DNA of 64,000 nt from NCBI RefSeq assembly GCF_003990445.1, contig NZ_REEZ01000001.1, forward strand, positions 620,001-684,000, in the 5' to 3' direction. The notes under the pieces were generated by a model. It worked only from the letters and a program-made list of their open reading frames with translations. It made no database searches and was not told the DNA's origin. Within the stretch, counting starts at the first letter, position 1. Every line of letters starts with the position of its first letter. The DNA is from Pararhodobacter zhoushanensis. Lineage in GTDB: Bacteria; Pseudomonadota; Alphaproteobacteria; Rhodobacterales; Rhodobacteraceae. This document shows positions 1-8,747 of this stretch, piece after piece. Position numbers and translations under genes: made by a program.

Positions 1-10
1 GGGCCTTCAG

Positions 11-66
11 CCCCCCTCTTCGCTTTCAGCGAATTCACCCCCCGAGGATATTTGAAGAGCAAAGAA
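11..66 (+). repeat. Dispersed intergenic repeat, copy A
   Basis: This non-coding segment has a hairpin (TTCGCT / AGCGAA) followed by a C-run, GAGGATATTTG and GAGCAAAGA. A closely similar block lies at about 54841-54896 and a more diverged one near 63945-63976. It lies downstream of the imuA-like gene. The function is unknown; it looks like a dispersed repeat of this genome. Confidence 0.6.
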
Positions 67-73
67 AGCGCTG

Positions 74-88
74 TTAATCCTTCGTTAA
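74..88. promoter_or_regulatory. Candidate CtrA-type box (TTAA-N7-TTAA)
   Basis: TTAA at 74-77 and TTAA at 85-88 are separated by exactly 7 bases, which is the published CtrA full-site consensus in alphaproteobacteria. It sits between copy A and an inverted partial copy of the same repeat. No gene start in the window is adjacent, so any target would lie left of position 1. It could be chance. Confidence 0.3.
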
Positions 89-91
89 CGC

Positions 92-191
92 CGCTCTTTG
101 CTCTGCTAAGTATCCCGGGGTGAATGGCGCGGCACGCGCCAGAGGGGCAGCGCCCCTCAAACGCACTCAAAGGCGTGAGCCCGCAGGGCTC
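92..191. repeat. Inverted partial copy of the intergenic repeat plus three short hairpins
   Basis: The reverse complement of 92-121 reads CCCCGGGATACTTAGC followed by AGAGCAAAGAG, matching copy A in opposite orientation. It is followed by hairpins at 126-140 (GGCGC/GCGCC), 142-158 (GAGGGGC/GCCCCTC) and 177-191 (GAGCCC/GGGCTC). One of these may terminate the leftward imuA-like gene. No gene is seen in 1-200. Confidence 0.5.
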
Positions 192-200
192 TCCGCGCGG

Positions 201-950
201 TCACGCAACGTCGCGCAGATCCTCGTCAGGGCCCAGCGGCATGCAGGACGTACCCTCAGGCAGTGGGCCGCCGTCGATTTCCCAGTCACGCGGTGGCTGG
301 CTGCGGGTCAGCAGCCGGTCCAGCCGCCAGCGATGGCGGCGCGCGTCCGGTGTCGGCGCCAGCGGGTGCAGCGCCCAGCGGCTTTCCACCCCCGCGATGC
401 GGCTGTCGGCGCTGTCGCAGGCCATGACCAGCCCCAGCGGTGCGGGCAGCGCGCGGCCGGCCTGCCGGTTGCGCGCCAGCCCCTCGCCCGCCGCCAGGTG
501 CAGGCGGCGCAGGGCGCGCAGGTCGGGGGCCTCGGCCAGGTCGGCCAGCACCAGCGCCACGCAGCCCGCGCGCAGGGCCTCTTCCAGGCTCCACAGCACA
601 TCCACCGGTTTGGCGCAGGGCACCACGATCAGCGCGCCGGGATCGGGCAGCAGCGCGCGCAGCCCCTGCGGGCAGAGTTGTTCGTTCCGCCAGCCGGGCC
701 GCAGCCACAGCACCGGCCCCTCGGCCTGCGCGACCGCTGCCGCCAGCGCCGCCAGCGTGGTGCGGGCCGGGCCTGTCAGTTCATGCACGCGCCCGCGCGC
801 CAGCGTCATCTGCGGCAGCGGGGCCAGCGGTGCGGGGGGCGGCAGCGGCCCGCTCTCTCCCCCTGTGCCCTGCACTGCCGCAATCTGCTGCGCCAGCGCG
901 GCGAGGTCCGCGAGCCGTCGTTGCGAGGAGGAATCGTCGGGATCAGCCAT
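201..950 (-). CDS. imuA: ImuA-like SOS mutagenesis protein
   Basis: This 249-aa protein resembles alphaproteobacterial ImuA, a RecA-like accessory factor of the ImuB/DnaE2 translesion mutasome. Visible family hallmarks are a Pro/Ala-rich N-terminus, LARGRVHELTGPAR near residue 50, a VLWLRPGW strand near 80, and a long EEALRAGCVALVLADL segment followed by RRLHLAA. Like other ImuA proteins it has no intact Walker A motif. A perfect GTTC-N7-GTTC SOS box lies 17-31 bp upstream of the ATG, which supports LexA control. imuB is not adjacent: the 200 bp downstream to the window edge is repeat DNA. The family assignment comes from sequence style rather than an alignment. Confidence 0.7.
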   Translation of the reverse strand: MADPDDSSSQRRLADLAALAQQIAAVQGTGGESGPLPPPAPLAPLPQMTLARGRVHELTGPARTTLAALAAAVAQAEGPVLWLRPGWRNEQLCPQGLRALLPDPGALIVVPCAKPVDVLWSLEEALRAGCVALVLADLAEAPDLRALRRLHLAAGEGLARNRQAGRALPAPLGLVMACDSADSRIAGVESRWALHPLAPTPDARRHRWRLDRLLTRSQPPRDWEIDGGPLPEGTSCMPLGPDEDLRDVA

Positions 951-966
951 CCCAGAATTCTAGCAT

Positions 967-981
967 GTTCCCTTTATGTTC
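967..981. promoter_or_regulatory. LexA (SOS) box, GTTC-N7-GTTC
   Basis: GTTC at 967-970 and GTTC at 978-981 are separated by 7 bases, the canonical alphaproteobacterial LexA operator. It lies 17-31 bp upstream of the leftward imuA-like start and about 60 bp upstream of the divergent aldo/keto reductase. imuA is a typical SOS gene, so the assignment fits. Confidence 0.75.
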
Positions 982-1043
982 TCAACCTCGCTCCGCTTGC
1001 CTTTCCCCCCCGACAGGTTACGTTCACCGCAACAGGAGACCGC

Positions 1044-2087
1044 ATGAGCACCCACACCCTCGGCCCAAACGGCCCCGAAATTCCCGATTTCTGCCTTGGC
1101 ACCATGACCTGGGGCCGCCAGACCGCGACCCCGGACGCGCATCGCCAGATTGATCTGGCGCTCGAGCACGGGCTGAATTTCCTCGACACCGCCGAGATGT
1201 ACCCGACCAATCCGGTGCAGCCCGAAACGCTGGGCGGCACCGAGACGGTCATCGGCGACTGGATCGCCCGGCACGGGGGCCGCGACCGCCTGATCCTGGC
1301 AACCAAGGTCACCGGCGAGGGCAGCGCGGTGATCCCCGGCGGCGCGCCCCTGATCGACGCGGCGCGGCTGCGCGCTGGTGTCGAGGCCTCTCTGTCCCGC
1401 CTCAGGACCGACCATATCGACCTCTATCAGCTGCACTGGCCCAACCGCGGCTCGTACCATTTCCGCCGCAACTGGGGCTTCAAGCCGGGCCATGACGCCG
1501 CCGCCGTGCGCGCCAACATGACCGAGGTGCTGACCGAGGCAGCGGCCCTGATCGCCGAGGGCAAGATCCGCCAGATCGCGCTGTCGAATGAAAGCGCCTG
1601 GGGGCTGGCGCAATGGCTGCGCATCGCCGACGAGGAGGGCCTGCCCCGCGTCGCCTCGATCCAGAACGAATATTCCCTGCTCTGCCGTCTGGCCGACACC
1701 GACATGGCCGAGGCGCTGGCGATGGAGCAGGTGCCGATGCTGGCCTTCTCGCCCCTCGCAGCGGGCCTGCTCACCGGGAAATACGCAGGCGATGTGACGC
1801 CGGACCCTTCGCGCCGCGGCGCGACGCCGGATCTGGGCGGGCGGATCACCCCGCGCGTCTTCGACGCCGTTGCCGCCTATCTGGGCGCGGCGCGCGACTG
1901 GGGTGTGGACCCGGTGCAGATGGCGCTGGCGTGGTTCAGGACCCGGCCCTTCCCGGTGCTGCCGATCCTTGGGGCAACGACCACCGCGCAGCTGGAGCAG
2001 CAGCTTCCGGCATTGTACATGGCGCTGGATGCAGAGCTGGTGACCCAGCTCGACGCGATCCACCGCGCGCATCCGATGCCGTATTAA
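1044..2087 (+). CDS. Aldo/keto reductase (Tas-like)
   Basis: A 347-aa cytosolic NADPH-dependent oxidoreductase of the aldo/keto reductase superfamily. The TIM-barrel signatures are CLGTMTWG near the N-terminus, NFLDTAEMYP (catalytic Asp and Tyr), LATKVTG (catalytic Lys) and DLYQLHWPNR (catalytic His). NP(V)QPETLGGTE resembles the Tas subgroup of E. coli. The start was chosen at the ATG after AGGAGACCGC. The frame stays open far upstream, but that part is antisense to the imuA-like gene and unlike the family. The physiological substrate cannot be told. Confidence 0.88.
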   Translation: MSTHTLGPNGPEIPDFCLGTMTWGRQTATPDAHRQIDLALEHGLNFLDTAEMYPTNPVQPETLGGTETVIGDWIARHGGRDRLILATKVTGEGSAVIPGGAPLIDAARLRAGVEASLSRLRTDHIDLYQLHWPNRGSYHFRRNWGFKPGHDAAAVRANMTEVLTEAAALIAEGKIRQIALSNESAWGLAQWLRIADEEGLPRVASIQNEYSLLCRLADTDMAEALAMEQVPMLAFSPLAAGLLTGKYAGDVTPDPSRRGATPDLGGRITPRVFDAVAAYLGAARDWGVDPVQMALAWFRTRPFPVLPILGATTTAQLEQQLPALYMALDAELVTQLDAIHRAHPMPY

Positions 2088-2088
2088 G

Positions 2089-2559
2089 ATGGCCCTGCGC
2101 AACGCCCTGATCCTGGTGACAGCACTGCTGGTGGCGGCCTGTCAGATGGCCCCTGCCGCTGCCCCGGTCCCCGCACAGGCACCCGTACAGGCACTGGCAC
2201 CGGCAATCACCGAAACCACCCTGCCCCCAGCGGGCTCAGGCGCTGATCTGCTCCCCGAGCCGGTCACCATACTCCAGCCAGCCGACATCCCCGCACCCGC
2301 GCCGCCGCCCGATCCCCCGATGCTCGCCCAGCAACGCGCCGCCTGTCTGCGCGACGGGGGCAGTCTCACACCGCGCGGTGGGGGACTTTATGCCTGCCTC
2401 CACACCACGCGCGATGCAGGGCAGCGCTGCGATGCGGCCAGCGATTGCGAGGGGCTGTGTCTGGCGCGCTCGGGCACCTGCGCGCCGTTCACGCCGCTGT
2501 TTGGCTGTCAGGAGGTGTTTACCGCTCCCGGTCGGCGCGAGACGCTCTGCATCGACTGA
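2089..2559 (+). CDS. Small Cys-rich putative lipoprotein
   Basis: A 156-aa protein starting one base after the aldo/keto reductase stop, so probably co-transcribed. The N-terminus is a short hydrophobic signal with lipobox LVAAC (Cys18). An Ala/Pro-rich linker runs to about residue 75 and may span the periplasm. The C-terminal half has eight cysteines in a compact pattern (CDAASDCEGLCLARSGTC), suggesting a disulfide-rich module. I do not recognise a named family. A strong terminator follows. Confidence 0.65.
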   Translation: MALRNALILVTALLVAACQMAPAAAPVPAQAPVQALAPAITETTLPPAGSGADLLPEPVTILQPADIPAPAPPPDPPMLAQQRAACLRDGGSLTPRGGGLYACLHTTRDAGQRCDAASDCEGLCLARSGTCAPFTPLFGCQEVFTAPGRRETLCID

Positions 2560-2584
2560 GGCCAAGCCACTTAGGCCCGCCATG

Positions 2585-2614
2585 CAAAACCCCGCCTCGA
2601 AAGGCGGGGTTTTG
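2585..2614. terminator. Bidirectional intrinsic terminator
   Basis: A 13-bp perfect stem (CAAAACCCCGCCT / AGGCGGGGTTTTG) with a 4-base loop, A-rich on one side and T-rich on the other, lies between the convergent lipoprotein gene and thrS and can serve both strands. Confidence 0.85.
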
Positions 2615-2625
2615 TCATTCTGCGA

Positions 2626-4572
2626 TCAGGCCAGATCGGGCGGCGTTGCCTCGGCGGCCAGTTCGGCCACCAGATCCTCAAGCCCCATCGACGCGGTGCG
2701 CGTATCGCCCAGACGGCGCACCGAGACCGTGCGCTCGGCCACTTCGCGCGCGCCCAGCGCCAGGATCACCGGCACCTTGGCCAGCGAATGCTCGCGGACC
2801 TTGTAGTTGATCTTCTCGTTGCGGATATCCGCCTCGGCGCGCAGCCCGGCCTTGGTCAGGGCCGCTACGACCTCGTACACATAGTCATCCGCATCCGACA
2901 CGATCGAGGCCACGACCACCTGCTGCGGCGCCAGCCACAGCGGCAGTTTCCCGGCGTGATCTTCGATCAGGATGCCGATGAAGCGCTCGAACGAGCCCAG
3001 CGTGGCGCGGTGCAGCATGATCGGGCGATGCTTGGCGCCGTCCGGGCCGACATATTCCGCGTCCAGCCGCTCGGGCAGGTTGGGGTCAACCTGCAGCGTG
3101 CCGCATTGCCAGTCGCGGCCGATGGCGTCGGTCAGCACGAACTCCAGCTTGGGACCATAGAAGGCGCCTTCACCCTCGAAGATCTCATAGGTATGCCCCG
3201 CCGCCGTCACGGCGCCAGCCAGAGCGCCCTCGGCGAAGTCCCAGCTTTCCTCGGTGCCGATGCGCTTTTCGGGGCGCGTCGACAGTTTGATGCGCCACTT
3301 GGTAAAGCCCAGATCGGCATAAACGCCCGACAGGAATTCGATGAAGTCGCGCGCCTCGCTTTCGATCTGCTCTTCGGTGCAGAAGATGTGACCATCATCC
3401 TGCGTGAAGCCGCGCACCCGCATGATGCCATGCAGCGCGCCCGAGGGTTCATACCGCGCGCACGAGCCGAACTCGGCCATGCGGAGCGGCAGGTCGCGGT
3501 AGCTTTTCAGGCCGTGGTTGAAGATCTGCACGTGACACGGGCAGTTCATCGGCTTGAGGGCGTTGACCACCTTCTCGCGCGCGCCTTCTTCGTCAACCTC
3601 GACGATGAACATGTTCTCGCGGTAGTTTTCCCAATGCCCCGAGGCTTCCCACAGCTTGCGGTTCACCACCTGCGGCGTGTTCACCTCGACATAGCCATTC
3701 GCCCGCTGCTTGCGGCGCATGTAGTCTTGCAGCGCGGCATAGATCGTCCAGCCGTTCGGGTGCCAGAACACCTGACCGGGGGCCTCTTCCTGCATGTGGA
3801 ACAGGTCCATCTCTTTGCCCAGCTTGCGGTGGTCGCGCTTGGCGGCCTCTTCCAGCATGGTCATGTGGGCCTTGAGGTCATCGCGCTTGCGGAACGCCAC
3901 GCCATAGATGCGCTGCAGCATGGGCCGCGAGCTGTCGCCCAGCCAATAGGCCCCGGCGACATGCGTCAGCTTGAAGGCGTCGGCGGGCACCTGGCCCGTG
4001 TTCTGCAAATGCGGGCCGCGGCACAGATCCTGCCACTCGCCGTGCCAGTACATGCGCAGATCCTGATCCGCCGGGATGCGGTTGATCAGCTCGATCTTGT
4101 AGGGCTCGCCGGCGTCCTCGTAGAACTTGATGGCATCCGCGCGCGACCAGACCTCGGTACGGACCGGATCACGGGCGTTGATGATCTTCTTCATCACCGC
4201 TTCAATCGCACCCAGATCGTCGGGCGTGAAAGGCTCGGCGCGGTCAAAGTCATAGAACCAGCCGTAATCGCGCACCGGGCCGATGGTCACTTTCGTGTCC
4301 GGCCACAGCTCTTGCACGGCGCGCGCCATGATATGCGCCAGATCGTGCCGGATCAGCTCCAGCGCCGGGGCGTCGTCTTTCAGCGTGTTGATCGAGAAAT
4401 TCGCATCGGCCGTGATGGGCCATTGCAGATCCCAATGCGCGCCGTTCACCTGCGCGGAAATCGCGGCCTTGGCCAGCGACGGAGCGATGGAGGCTGCCAC
4501 TTCAGCAGGCGTCACGCCTGCCGCGTAGTCGCGCACATTGCCATCAGGAAAGGTCAGGGAAATCTGGCTCAT
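2626..4572 (-). CDS. thrS: Threonine--tRNA ligase
   Basis: A 648-aa class II aminoacyl-tRNA synthetase that charges tRNA-Thr in the cytosol. Domains in order: TGS (about 1-65), the editing domain with HDLAH at 76-80 and DLCRGPH with Cys184/His188, the catalytic core with [25 protein letters not shown] and [12 protein letters not shown] (motif 2 region and zinc ligands), [13 protein letters not shown] (motif 3), and a C-terminal anticodon-binding domain. The length matches E. coli ThrRS (642 aa). The start was set at the ATG giving [11 protein letters not shown], because the 10 codons upstream are not family-like. Confidence 0.97.
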   Translation of the reverse strand: MSQISLTFPDGNVRDYAAGVTPAEVAASIAPSLAKAAISAQVNGAHWDLQWPITADANFSINTLKDDAPALELIRHDLAHIMARAVQELWPDTKVTIGPVRDYGWFYDFDRAEPFTPDDLGAIEAVMKKIINARDPVRTEVWSRADAIKFYEDAGEPYKIELINRIPADQDLRMYWHGEWQDLCRGPHLQNTGQVPADAFKLTHVAGAYWLGDSSRPMLQRIYGVAFRKRDDLKAHMTMLEEAAKRDHRKLGKEMDLFHMQEEAPGQVFWHPNGWTIYAALQDYMRRKQRANGYVEVNTPQVVNRKLWEASGHWENYRENMFIVEVDEEGAREKVVNALKPMNCPCHVQIFNHGLKSYRDLPLRMAEFGSCARYEPSGALHGIMRVRGFTQDDGHIFCTEEQIESEARDFIEFLSGVYADLGFTKWRIKLSTRPEKRIGTEESWDFAEGALAGAVTAAGHTYEIFEGEGAFYGPKLEFVLTDAIGRDWQCGTLQVDPNLPERLDAEYVGPDGAKHRPIMLHRATLGSFERFIGILIEDHAGKLPLWLAPQQVVVASIVSDADDYVYEVVAALTKAGLRAEADIRNEKINYKVREHSLAKVPVILALGAREVAERTVSVRRLGDTRTASMGLEDLVAELAAEATPPDLA

Positions 4573-4657
4573 CGGCCGGTTCCTCGTCATTTTGGCGCCC
4601 ACGGAGCGCCCGGTTGCGGGTTATGTCGGCGGTTTCTGCGCCGCCCGGCGGGCTTTG

Positions 4658-5578
4658 TCAACGCCGCAGGTGACGTCGGTAGGCCGAAGGCGCCTGCCCG
4701 GTATGGCGCAGGAAAGCGCGGCGAAACGCGTCGGTATTGGCATAACCGGCGCTGGCGGCAACGGCGTCGATGGGCGCGCTGGTGTCGGCCAGCAGATCCT
4801 GCGCCAGCGCGATGCGCAGCGCGGCAAGGGTGTCGAGCGGCGACTGCCCGGTCGCGGCGGCAAAGCGGCGGTGCAGACTGCGCTCGGACAGCGCCGCCAG
4901 CCGCGCCAGATCAGCGATACGCCAGCCCCGCGCCGGATCGGCCTGCATCGCCTCTTGCGCGCGGTGTACGGCGGCGTCGGCATGTGCGCGTCCCTGCGGT
5001 GCCGGACGATAGGGACGCTGGTCGCGCCGCCCGGTGTCGAGCACGAAAAAGCGCCCGACTTCGCGCATCACCGCGCTGCCCGCCAGCCGCGCGATCAGCT
5101 CGTGCCCCAGATCGATCCACGAAAACAACCCGCCCGCCGTCAGCACCGGCCCGTCGTTCAGCGTGACCCGCTCGGGCTCGATCCGGGCCTCGGGAAAACG
5201 CATCGCCAGCTGGTCGGCCAGCGCCCAATGCGTCGTCGCGCGCCGCCCGTCCAGCAGTCCCGCCGCGCCCAGATAGAACGCCCCGGCACAGGCCGAGGCG
5301 ATCAGCGCCCCCTGCGCCCGCTGCCCGGCGATCCAGTCGGCAAGCGCGGGATCGGGGGTGAGGTAATCGAGCGAACCAAAGGCGGGCGGCACGACCACCG
5401 CGTCAAAACGCTGCTGGGGCATATCGGGACCGACGCGGCTGGCCGTGATCACCGGCAACCCGCGCTGCGCGCAGAGCCTGCCCGCATAGGTCAACATCTC
5501 GTCCAGCCCCTCAAGCGCGGCGCGCGAGGCGCCGGGATAGGCGATCAGGGCAAGGGTGCGGTTTGGCGGGTTCGGCAT
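4658..5578 (-). CDS. GlxA-family AraC-type regulator (DJ-1/PfpI plus HTH)
   Basis: A 306-aa transcription factor. Residues 1-190 form a DJ-1/PfpI-like (GATase1-like) sensor domain, with SACAGAFYLGAAGLLDGRRATTHW containing the nucleophile-elbow Cys. Residues about 205-303 hold an AraC-type double helix-turn-helix (IADLARLAALSERSLHRRF and AASAGYANTDAFRRAF). It is transcribed away from the isochorismatase-like gene across a 75-bp gap, so it may regulate that gene. The ligand is unknown. Confidence 0.88.
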   Translation of the reverse strand: MPNPPNRTLALIAYPGASRAALEGLDEMLTYAGRLCAQRGLPVITASRVGPDMPQQRFDAVVVPPAFGSLDYLTPDPALADWIAGQRAQGALIASACAGAFYLGAAGLLDGRRATTHWALADQLAMRFPEARIEPERVTLNDGPVLTAGGLFSWIDLGHELIARLAGSAVMREVGRFFVLDTGRRDQRPYRPAPQGRAHADAAVHRAQEAMQADPARGWRIADLARLAALSERSLHRRFAAATGQSPLDTLAALRIALAQDLLADTSAPIDAVAASAGYANTDAFRRAFLRHTGQAPSAYRRHLRR

Positions 5579-5653
5579 GGTTTATGTCTGTTCCGCCAGT
5601 AGCACGCGCACGCCGCACGGTGCAAGCTGGCCGCAACAACCACAGGAGTTCCC

Positions 5654-6205
5654 ATGCCCAAGACCGCCCTTCTCATCGTCGACATGCAGCGCGACTATTT
5701 CCCCGGCGGCCGCATGGCGCTGGAAGGAACCGACGCCGCCGCCGCGCAGGCCGCCAAGCTGATGGCACACTTCCGCGCGCAGGGCTGGCCGGTGCTGCAC
5801 GTTCAGCACATCATGGCGCGCAGCCCCGCACCCTTTTTCGAGGCCGGGACCGAGGGGGCCGAAATCCATCCCTCGCTGGCCCCGCAGGACGGCGAGACGC
5901 TGATCGTCAAAGCCTTCCCCAACAGCTTTCGCGAAACCGGGCTGAAGGCCGCGCTGGACGCTTTGGGCATCGAGCGGCTGGTGATCGCCGGAGCGATGAG
6001 CCACATGTGCATCGACGCGACGACCCGCGCGGCGGGCGACCTGGGCTATACCTGCCTTGTCGCCGACGACGCCTGCGCCACCCTCGCGCTCAGCCACGGC
6101 GGCGTTGACGTGCCCGCCGCACAGGTCCACGCGACGATGATGGCCGGGCTGACCAGCTACGCCACTGTCGCACCGGCTGACGCGGTTCTGGCCCATCTCG
6201 CCTGA
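5654..6205 (+). CDS. Cysteine hydrolase, isochorismatase family
   Basis: A 183-aa enzyme with the Asp-Lys-Cys triad at Asp10 (ALLIVDMQRDY), Lys86 (LIVKAFPNSF) and Cys119 (GAMSHMCIDAT). The family includes nicotinamidases, isochorismatases and amidases. Short length and the plain MSHMC motif fit the generic amidohydrolase branch rather than a dedicated nicotinamidase. AGGAG precedes the ATG by 6 bases. It is divergent from the GlxA-type regulator. Confidence 0.88.
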   Translation: MPKTALLIVDMQRDYFPGGRMALEGTDAAAAQAAKLMAHFRAQGWPVLHVQHIMARSPAPFFEAGTEGAEIHPSLAPQDGETLIVKAFPNSFRETGLKAALDALGIERLVIAGAMSHMCIDATTRAAGDLGYTCLVADDACATLALSHGGVDVPAAQVHATMMAGLTSYATVAPADAVLAHLA

Positions 6206-6260
6206 GGGCTTGCCATGCGACGCCTCACCCCGCAGGATCGCGCCAAACGGGGGTGAGGCG

Positions 6261-6929
6261 ATGCGCAGCTTTGACGAAATCCTGACGATTGCCGCCGCCC
6301 GCAAGGGCGGCGTAAAGGCCGTGATGGCAGCGATCCCCACCCCGCTGACCCCCGACCAACTGGCCGCGATCCCTGACAACCGCTGGCTGGCGCAAATGGC
6401 GCGCGGCATCCTGCAGGCCGGGATCAGCTGGAAGGTGGTCGAGAATAAATGGCCGGGCATCGAAGAGGCGTTTCTGCACTTCGACATCAGCGCGATCACC
6501 TTTCAGCCCGACGACTGGTTCTATGACCTGTGCGAGGACAAGCGCGTCATCCGCTCGCCGCCCAAACTGCGCGCCATCCTCGACAATGCCGCCCTGATCC
6601 GCCGGGTGCGTGACAGCCACGGCGGCTTTGGCCGCTTCATCGCCGACTGGCCCGAGGATGATTTCGGCGGGCTGGTGCAATGGCTCAAGTCCGAGGGCGC
6701 GCGGCTGGGCGGCAACACCGGCCCCTACATGCTGCGCCAGATGGGCAAGGACAGCTATATCCTGTCGCAGGACGTAGTCGCCCGGCTGGTGGCCGAGGGG
6801 GTTATCGACAAGGAACCCACCTCAAAGAAGGCCCATGCCGCCGTGCAGGCCGCGTTCAACGACTGGCGCGCGCAATCAGGCCAGTCGCTGACCACCATCA
6901 GCCGGGTGCTGGCGCAAAGCGTGGGTTGA
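6261..6929 (+). CDS. DNA-3-methyladenine glycosylase I (Tag)-like protein
   Basis: A 222-aa protein related to Tag, the base-excision glycosylase for 3-methyladenine. The recognisable core is ARGILQAGISWKVVENKWPGIEEAF (Tag has a similar AGLSW motif in its substrate pocket), followed by helices typical of the HhH fold and YMLRQMGKDSYILSQDVVARL near the C-terminus. The N-terminal Cys/His zinc residues of classical Tag are missing, so it belongs to a divergent branch and its activity is unproven. The start is the ATG after GGGGGTGAGGCG. Confidence 0.7.
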   Translation: MRSFDEILTIAAARKGGVKAVMAAIPTPLTPDQLAAIPDNRWLAQMARGILQAGISWKVVENKWPGIEEAFLHFDISAITFQPDDWFYDLCEDKRVIRSPPKLRAILDNAALIRRVRDSHGGFGRFIADWPEDDFGGLVQWLKSEGARLGGNTGPYMLRQMGKDSYILSQDVVARLVAEGVIDKEPTSKKAHAAVQAAFNDWRAQSGQSLTTISRVLAQSVG

Positions 6930-6986
6930 GCCGCTTGCACCTGCCCCGCGCCCGTGCAGAATGCCCGGCAAAAGGAGTGCCTGCCC

Positions 6987-7808
6987 ATGCCCACCGAGAT
7001 GCCTATCGTCGATTGGTCCCAGCTCAAGGCGCATGAGTTGCGCGCCCTCGCCGCGCAGAACGCCGTGGTCATCCTGCCCATCGCCTCGATCGAGCAGCAC
7101 GGGCCCCACCTGCCCACCATGACCGACACGCGTCTGGGATACGAGATCGCCACCCGCGCCGCGCGCAAGGCCTATGAGCAGCGCCCGGTGGTGGTCACCC
7201 CCGTCGTCTGGTCGGGCCTCAGCGAGCATCACATGCCCTATGGCGGCACCCTGACGCTCAGCCACGCCACCTTCCGCGCCGTGATCCGCGATCTGATCGA
7301 GGCGATCACCCGCCACGGTTTCCGCGACATCCTTATTTCCAACAGCCACGGCGGCAACCAGATCGCCATGCAGCAGATCTGTGACGAACTCAGCCCGACC
7401 TCGCCCGCGACGCTGGTGGCGACGACCTATGTGTCCGAGGCCGGTCAATCGCTGGCGCAGTATTGCGAGGATCAGCCGGGCGTGATGCACGCAGGCGAGG
7501 CGGAAACCTCGATGATGCTGGCTTGTGAGCCGGAACTGGTCGATGCCTCGAACCTTGGCGGCATCACCGACGGGATGGACGGTGCGGGGTTCCTCAAGGC
7601 AGGCAAGGCAAGCTATCGCTGGCGGCCGTTTACCGCCGCGACCGGCAACGGCATGGCGGGCAATCCGACCCGCGCCAGTGCCGACAAGGGCGAGAAGATG
7701 TTGGAGGCCGGGGCCGAGGCGCTCGCCGCCCTGATCACCGACCCCGCCACCTGGGCCGCTCCCGCCGACAAGCGCGGCGAGGGCACGCAAGGGGTGCCCT
7801 TCGCGTGA
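6987..7808 (+). CDS. Creatininase-family amidohydrolase
   Basis: A 273-aa protein of the creatininase family (metal-dependent amidases including creatinine amidohydrolase and MftE/ArfB-like proteins). Metal-ligand motifs are visible: PIASIEQHGPHLP (Glu, His), TDTRLG (Asp), SNSHGGN (His) and MHAGEAETS (Glu). The start is the second in-frame Met after an AAAGGAG site. The stop overlaps the GTG start of the next gene by 4 bp, implying translational coupling with the alpha/beta hydrolase. The substrate is unknown. Confidence 0.85.
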   Translation: MPTEMPIVDWSQLKAHELRALAAQNAVVILPIASIEQHGPHLPTMTDTRLGYEIATRAARKAYEQRPVVVTPVVWSGLSEHHMPYGGTLTLSHATFRAVIRDLIEAITRHGFRDILISNSHGGNQIAMQQICDELSPTSPATLVATTYVSEAGQSLAQYCEDQPGVMHAGEAETSMMLACEPELVDASNLGGITDGMDGAGFLKAGKASYRWRPFTAATGNGMAGNPTRASADKGEKMLEAGAEALAALITDPATWAAPADKRGEGTQGVPFA

Positions 7809-8545
7809 CCGAGTACCTGACCACCCCGCAAGGCCGGCGTCTGGCCTATGTCCTGACGCCGGGCACCGGCCCCACCGTGGTGTTCCTCGGCGGGTTCAAA
7901 TCCGACATGACCGGCACCAAGGCGCAATTCCTTGAAGCCTGGGCGAAAGAGCGCGGCCGCGCCTTTCTGCGGTTCGACTACTCGGGCCACGGCCAGTCGA
8001 GCGAAGACTTCCTTGACGGCAGCATCGGCGACTGGGCGCAGGACGCAGTCGAGGCGATCACCGCGCTGACCGCTGGGCCGCTGGTGCTGGTCGGCTCGTC
8101 CATGGGCGGCTGGATTTCGCTTCTGACCGCCAAGGCGATGCCCGAGCGCATCGCAGCCCTGGTCGGCATCGCCGCCGCCCCCGACTTCACCGAAGACAGC
8201 ATGTGGGCCAGCTTTGACGCGACCCAGCGCGCCGCGCTGGAGCGGGACGGGCACGTCGCCCTGCCGTCCGAGTATGACGACGGCCCCTATATCATCACCC
8301 GCCGCCTGATCGAGAATGGCCGCACCCAGCTGGTCCTGCGCGACCCGCTGCCGCTGCCCTTCCCTGTCCGCCTGCTGCAAGGCTCGGCGGATGTGGACGT
8401 CCCGCAAGACGTCGCACTCAGGCTCTTCGCGCATGCCGACAGCCCCGACATGACCCTGACACTGGTCAAAGGCGCCGATCACCGCTTCTCGAACCCCGAT
8501 AACCTGAGTCTGCTGGCCGAGACTTTAGACAGCTTGTCCCTGTGA
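7805..8545 (+). CDS. Alpha/beta hydrolase (ABHD10-like)
   Basis: A 246-aa serine hydrolase with a GTG start. The nucleophile elbow is GSSMGG (Ser99), the oxyanion-hole region is FLGGFKSDMTG, and the catalytic His is in GADHRFS (about 226). RFDYSGHGQSSEDF is typical of the mitochondrial ABHD10/Bem46-like group of thioesterases. Its start overlaps the creatininase-family stop (GTGA). Confidence 0.85.
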   Translation: MTEYLTTPQGRRLAYVLTPGTGPTVVFLGGFKSDMTGTKAQFLEAWAKERGRAFLRFDYSGHGQSSEDFLDGSIGDWAQDAVEAITALTAGPLVLVGSSMGGWISLLTAKAMPERIAALVGIAAAPDFTEDSMWASFDATQRAALERDGHVALPSEYDDGPYIITRRLIENGRTQLVLRDPLPLPFPVRLLQGSADVDVPQDVALRLFAHADSPDMTLTLVKGADHRFSNPDNLSLLAETLDSLSL

Positions 8546-8601
8546 CCGGCCACACGACGTCTTGACCTTCCCCGCCCGGGTGAAGCATGTACAGACCCAG
8601 C

Positions 8602-8678
8602 GGTCCCGTAGCTCAACTGGATAGAGCACCTGACTTCTAATCAGGTGGTTGAGGGTTCGAGTCCTTCCGGGATCGCCA
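8602..8678 (+). tRNA. tRNA-Arg (anticodon TCT)
   Basis: A 77-nt cloverleaf with acceptor GGTCCCG pairing CGGGATC (one G-U pair), D-arm, anticodon stem CCTGA-TTCTAAT-TCAGG with TCT, T-arm GAGGGTTCGAGTCCTTC and encoded CCA. Its 3' 17 bases are inside the phage attachment core, so integration leaves the tRNA intact. Confidence 0.95.
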
Positions 8679-8679
8679 C
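8662..8679 (+). other. attL core
   Basis: The 18-bp core covers the 3' part of the tRNA T-arm, the acceptor strand, CCA and one further base. It is identical to 43846-43863; the bases on both sides differ. Confidence 0.9.
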
Positions 8680-8718
8680 TATATCCGCAAGCGTTTGAAA
8701 ATACTGCTTTATTTTCAT

Positions 8719-8747
8719 GTTTTACAGGCCGTTACGCTTGTTTTACA
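8719..8747 (+). promoter_or_regulatory. Candidate integrase arm-type sites next to attL
   Basis: GTTTTACA occurs at 8719-8726 and 8740-8747, 21 bp apart. The TTTTACA heptamer recurs twice on the attR side (43753-43759 and 43806-43812). Placement on both arms of the att core is what arm-type integrase sites require. The assignment is inferred from position and repetition. Confidence 0.4.

Noticed and set aside
120-1043. Long N-terminal extension of the aldo/keto reductase frame
   Set aside because: It is antisense to the imuA-like gene, Arg/Gln/Ala-rich, unlike the family, and a ribosome site precedes the internal ATG at 1044.
2788-5166. 792-aa ORF antisense to thrS
   Set aside because: A shadow ORF of high-GC DNA: low-complexity, no family, opposite a certain essential gene.
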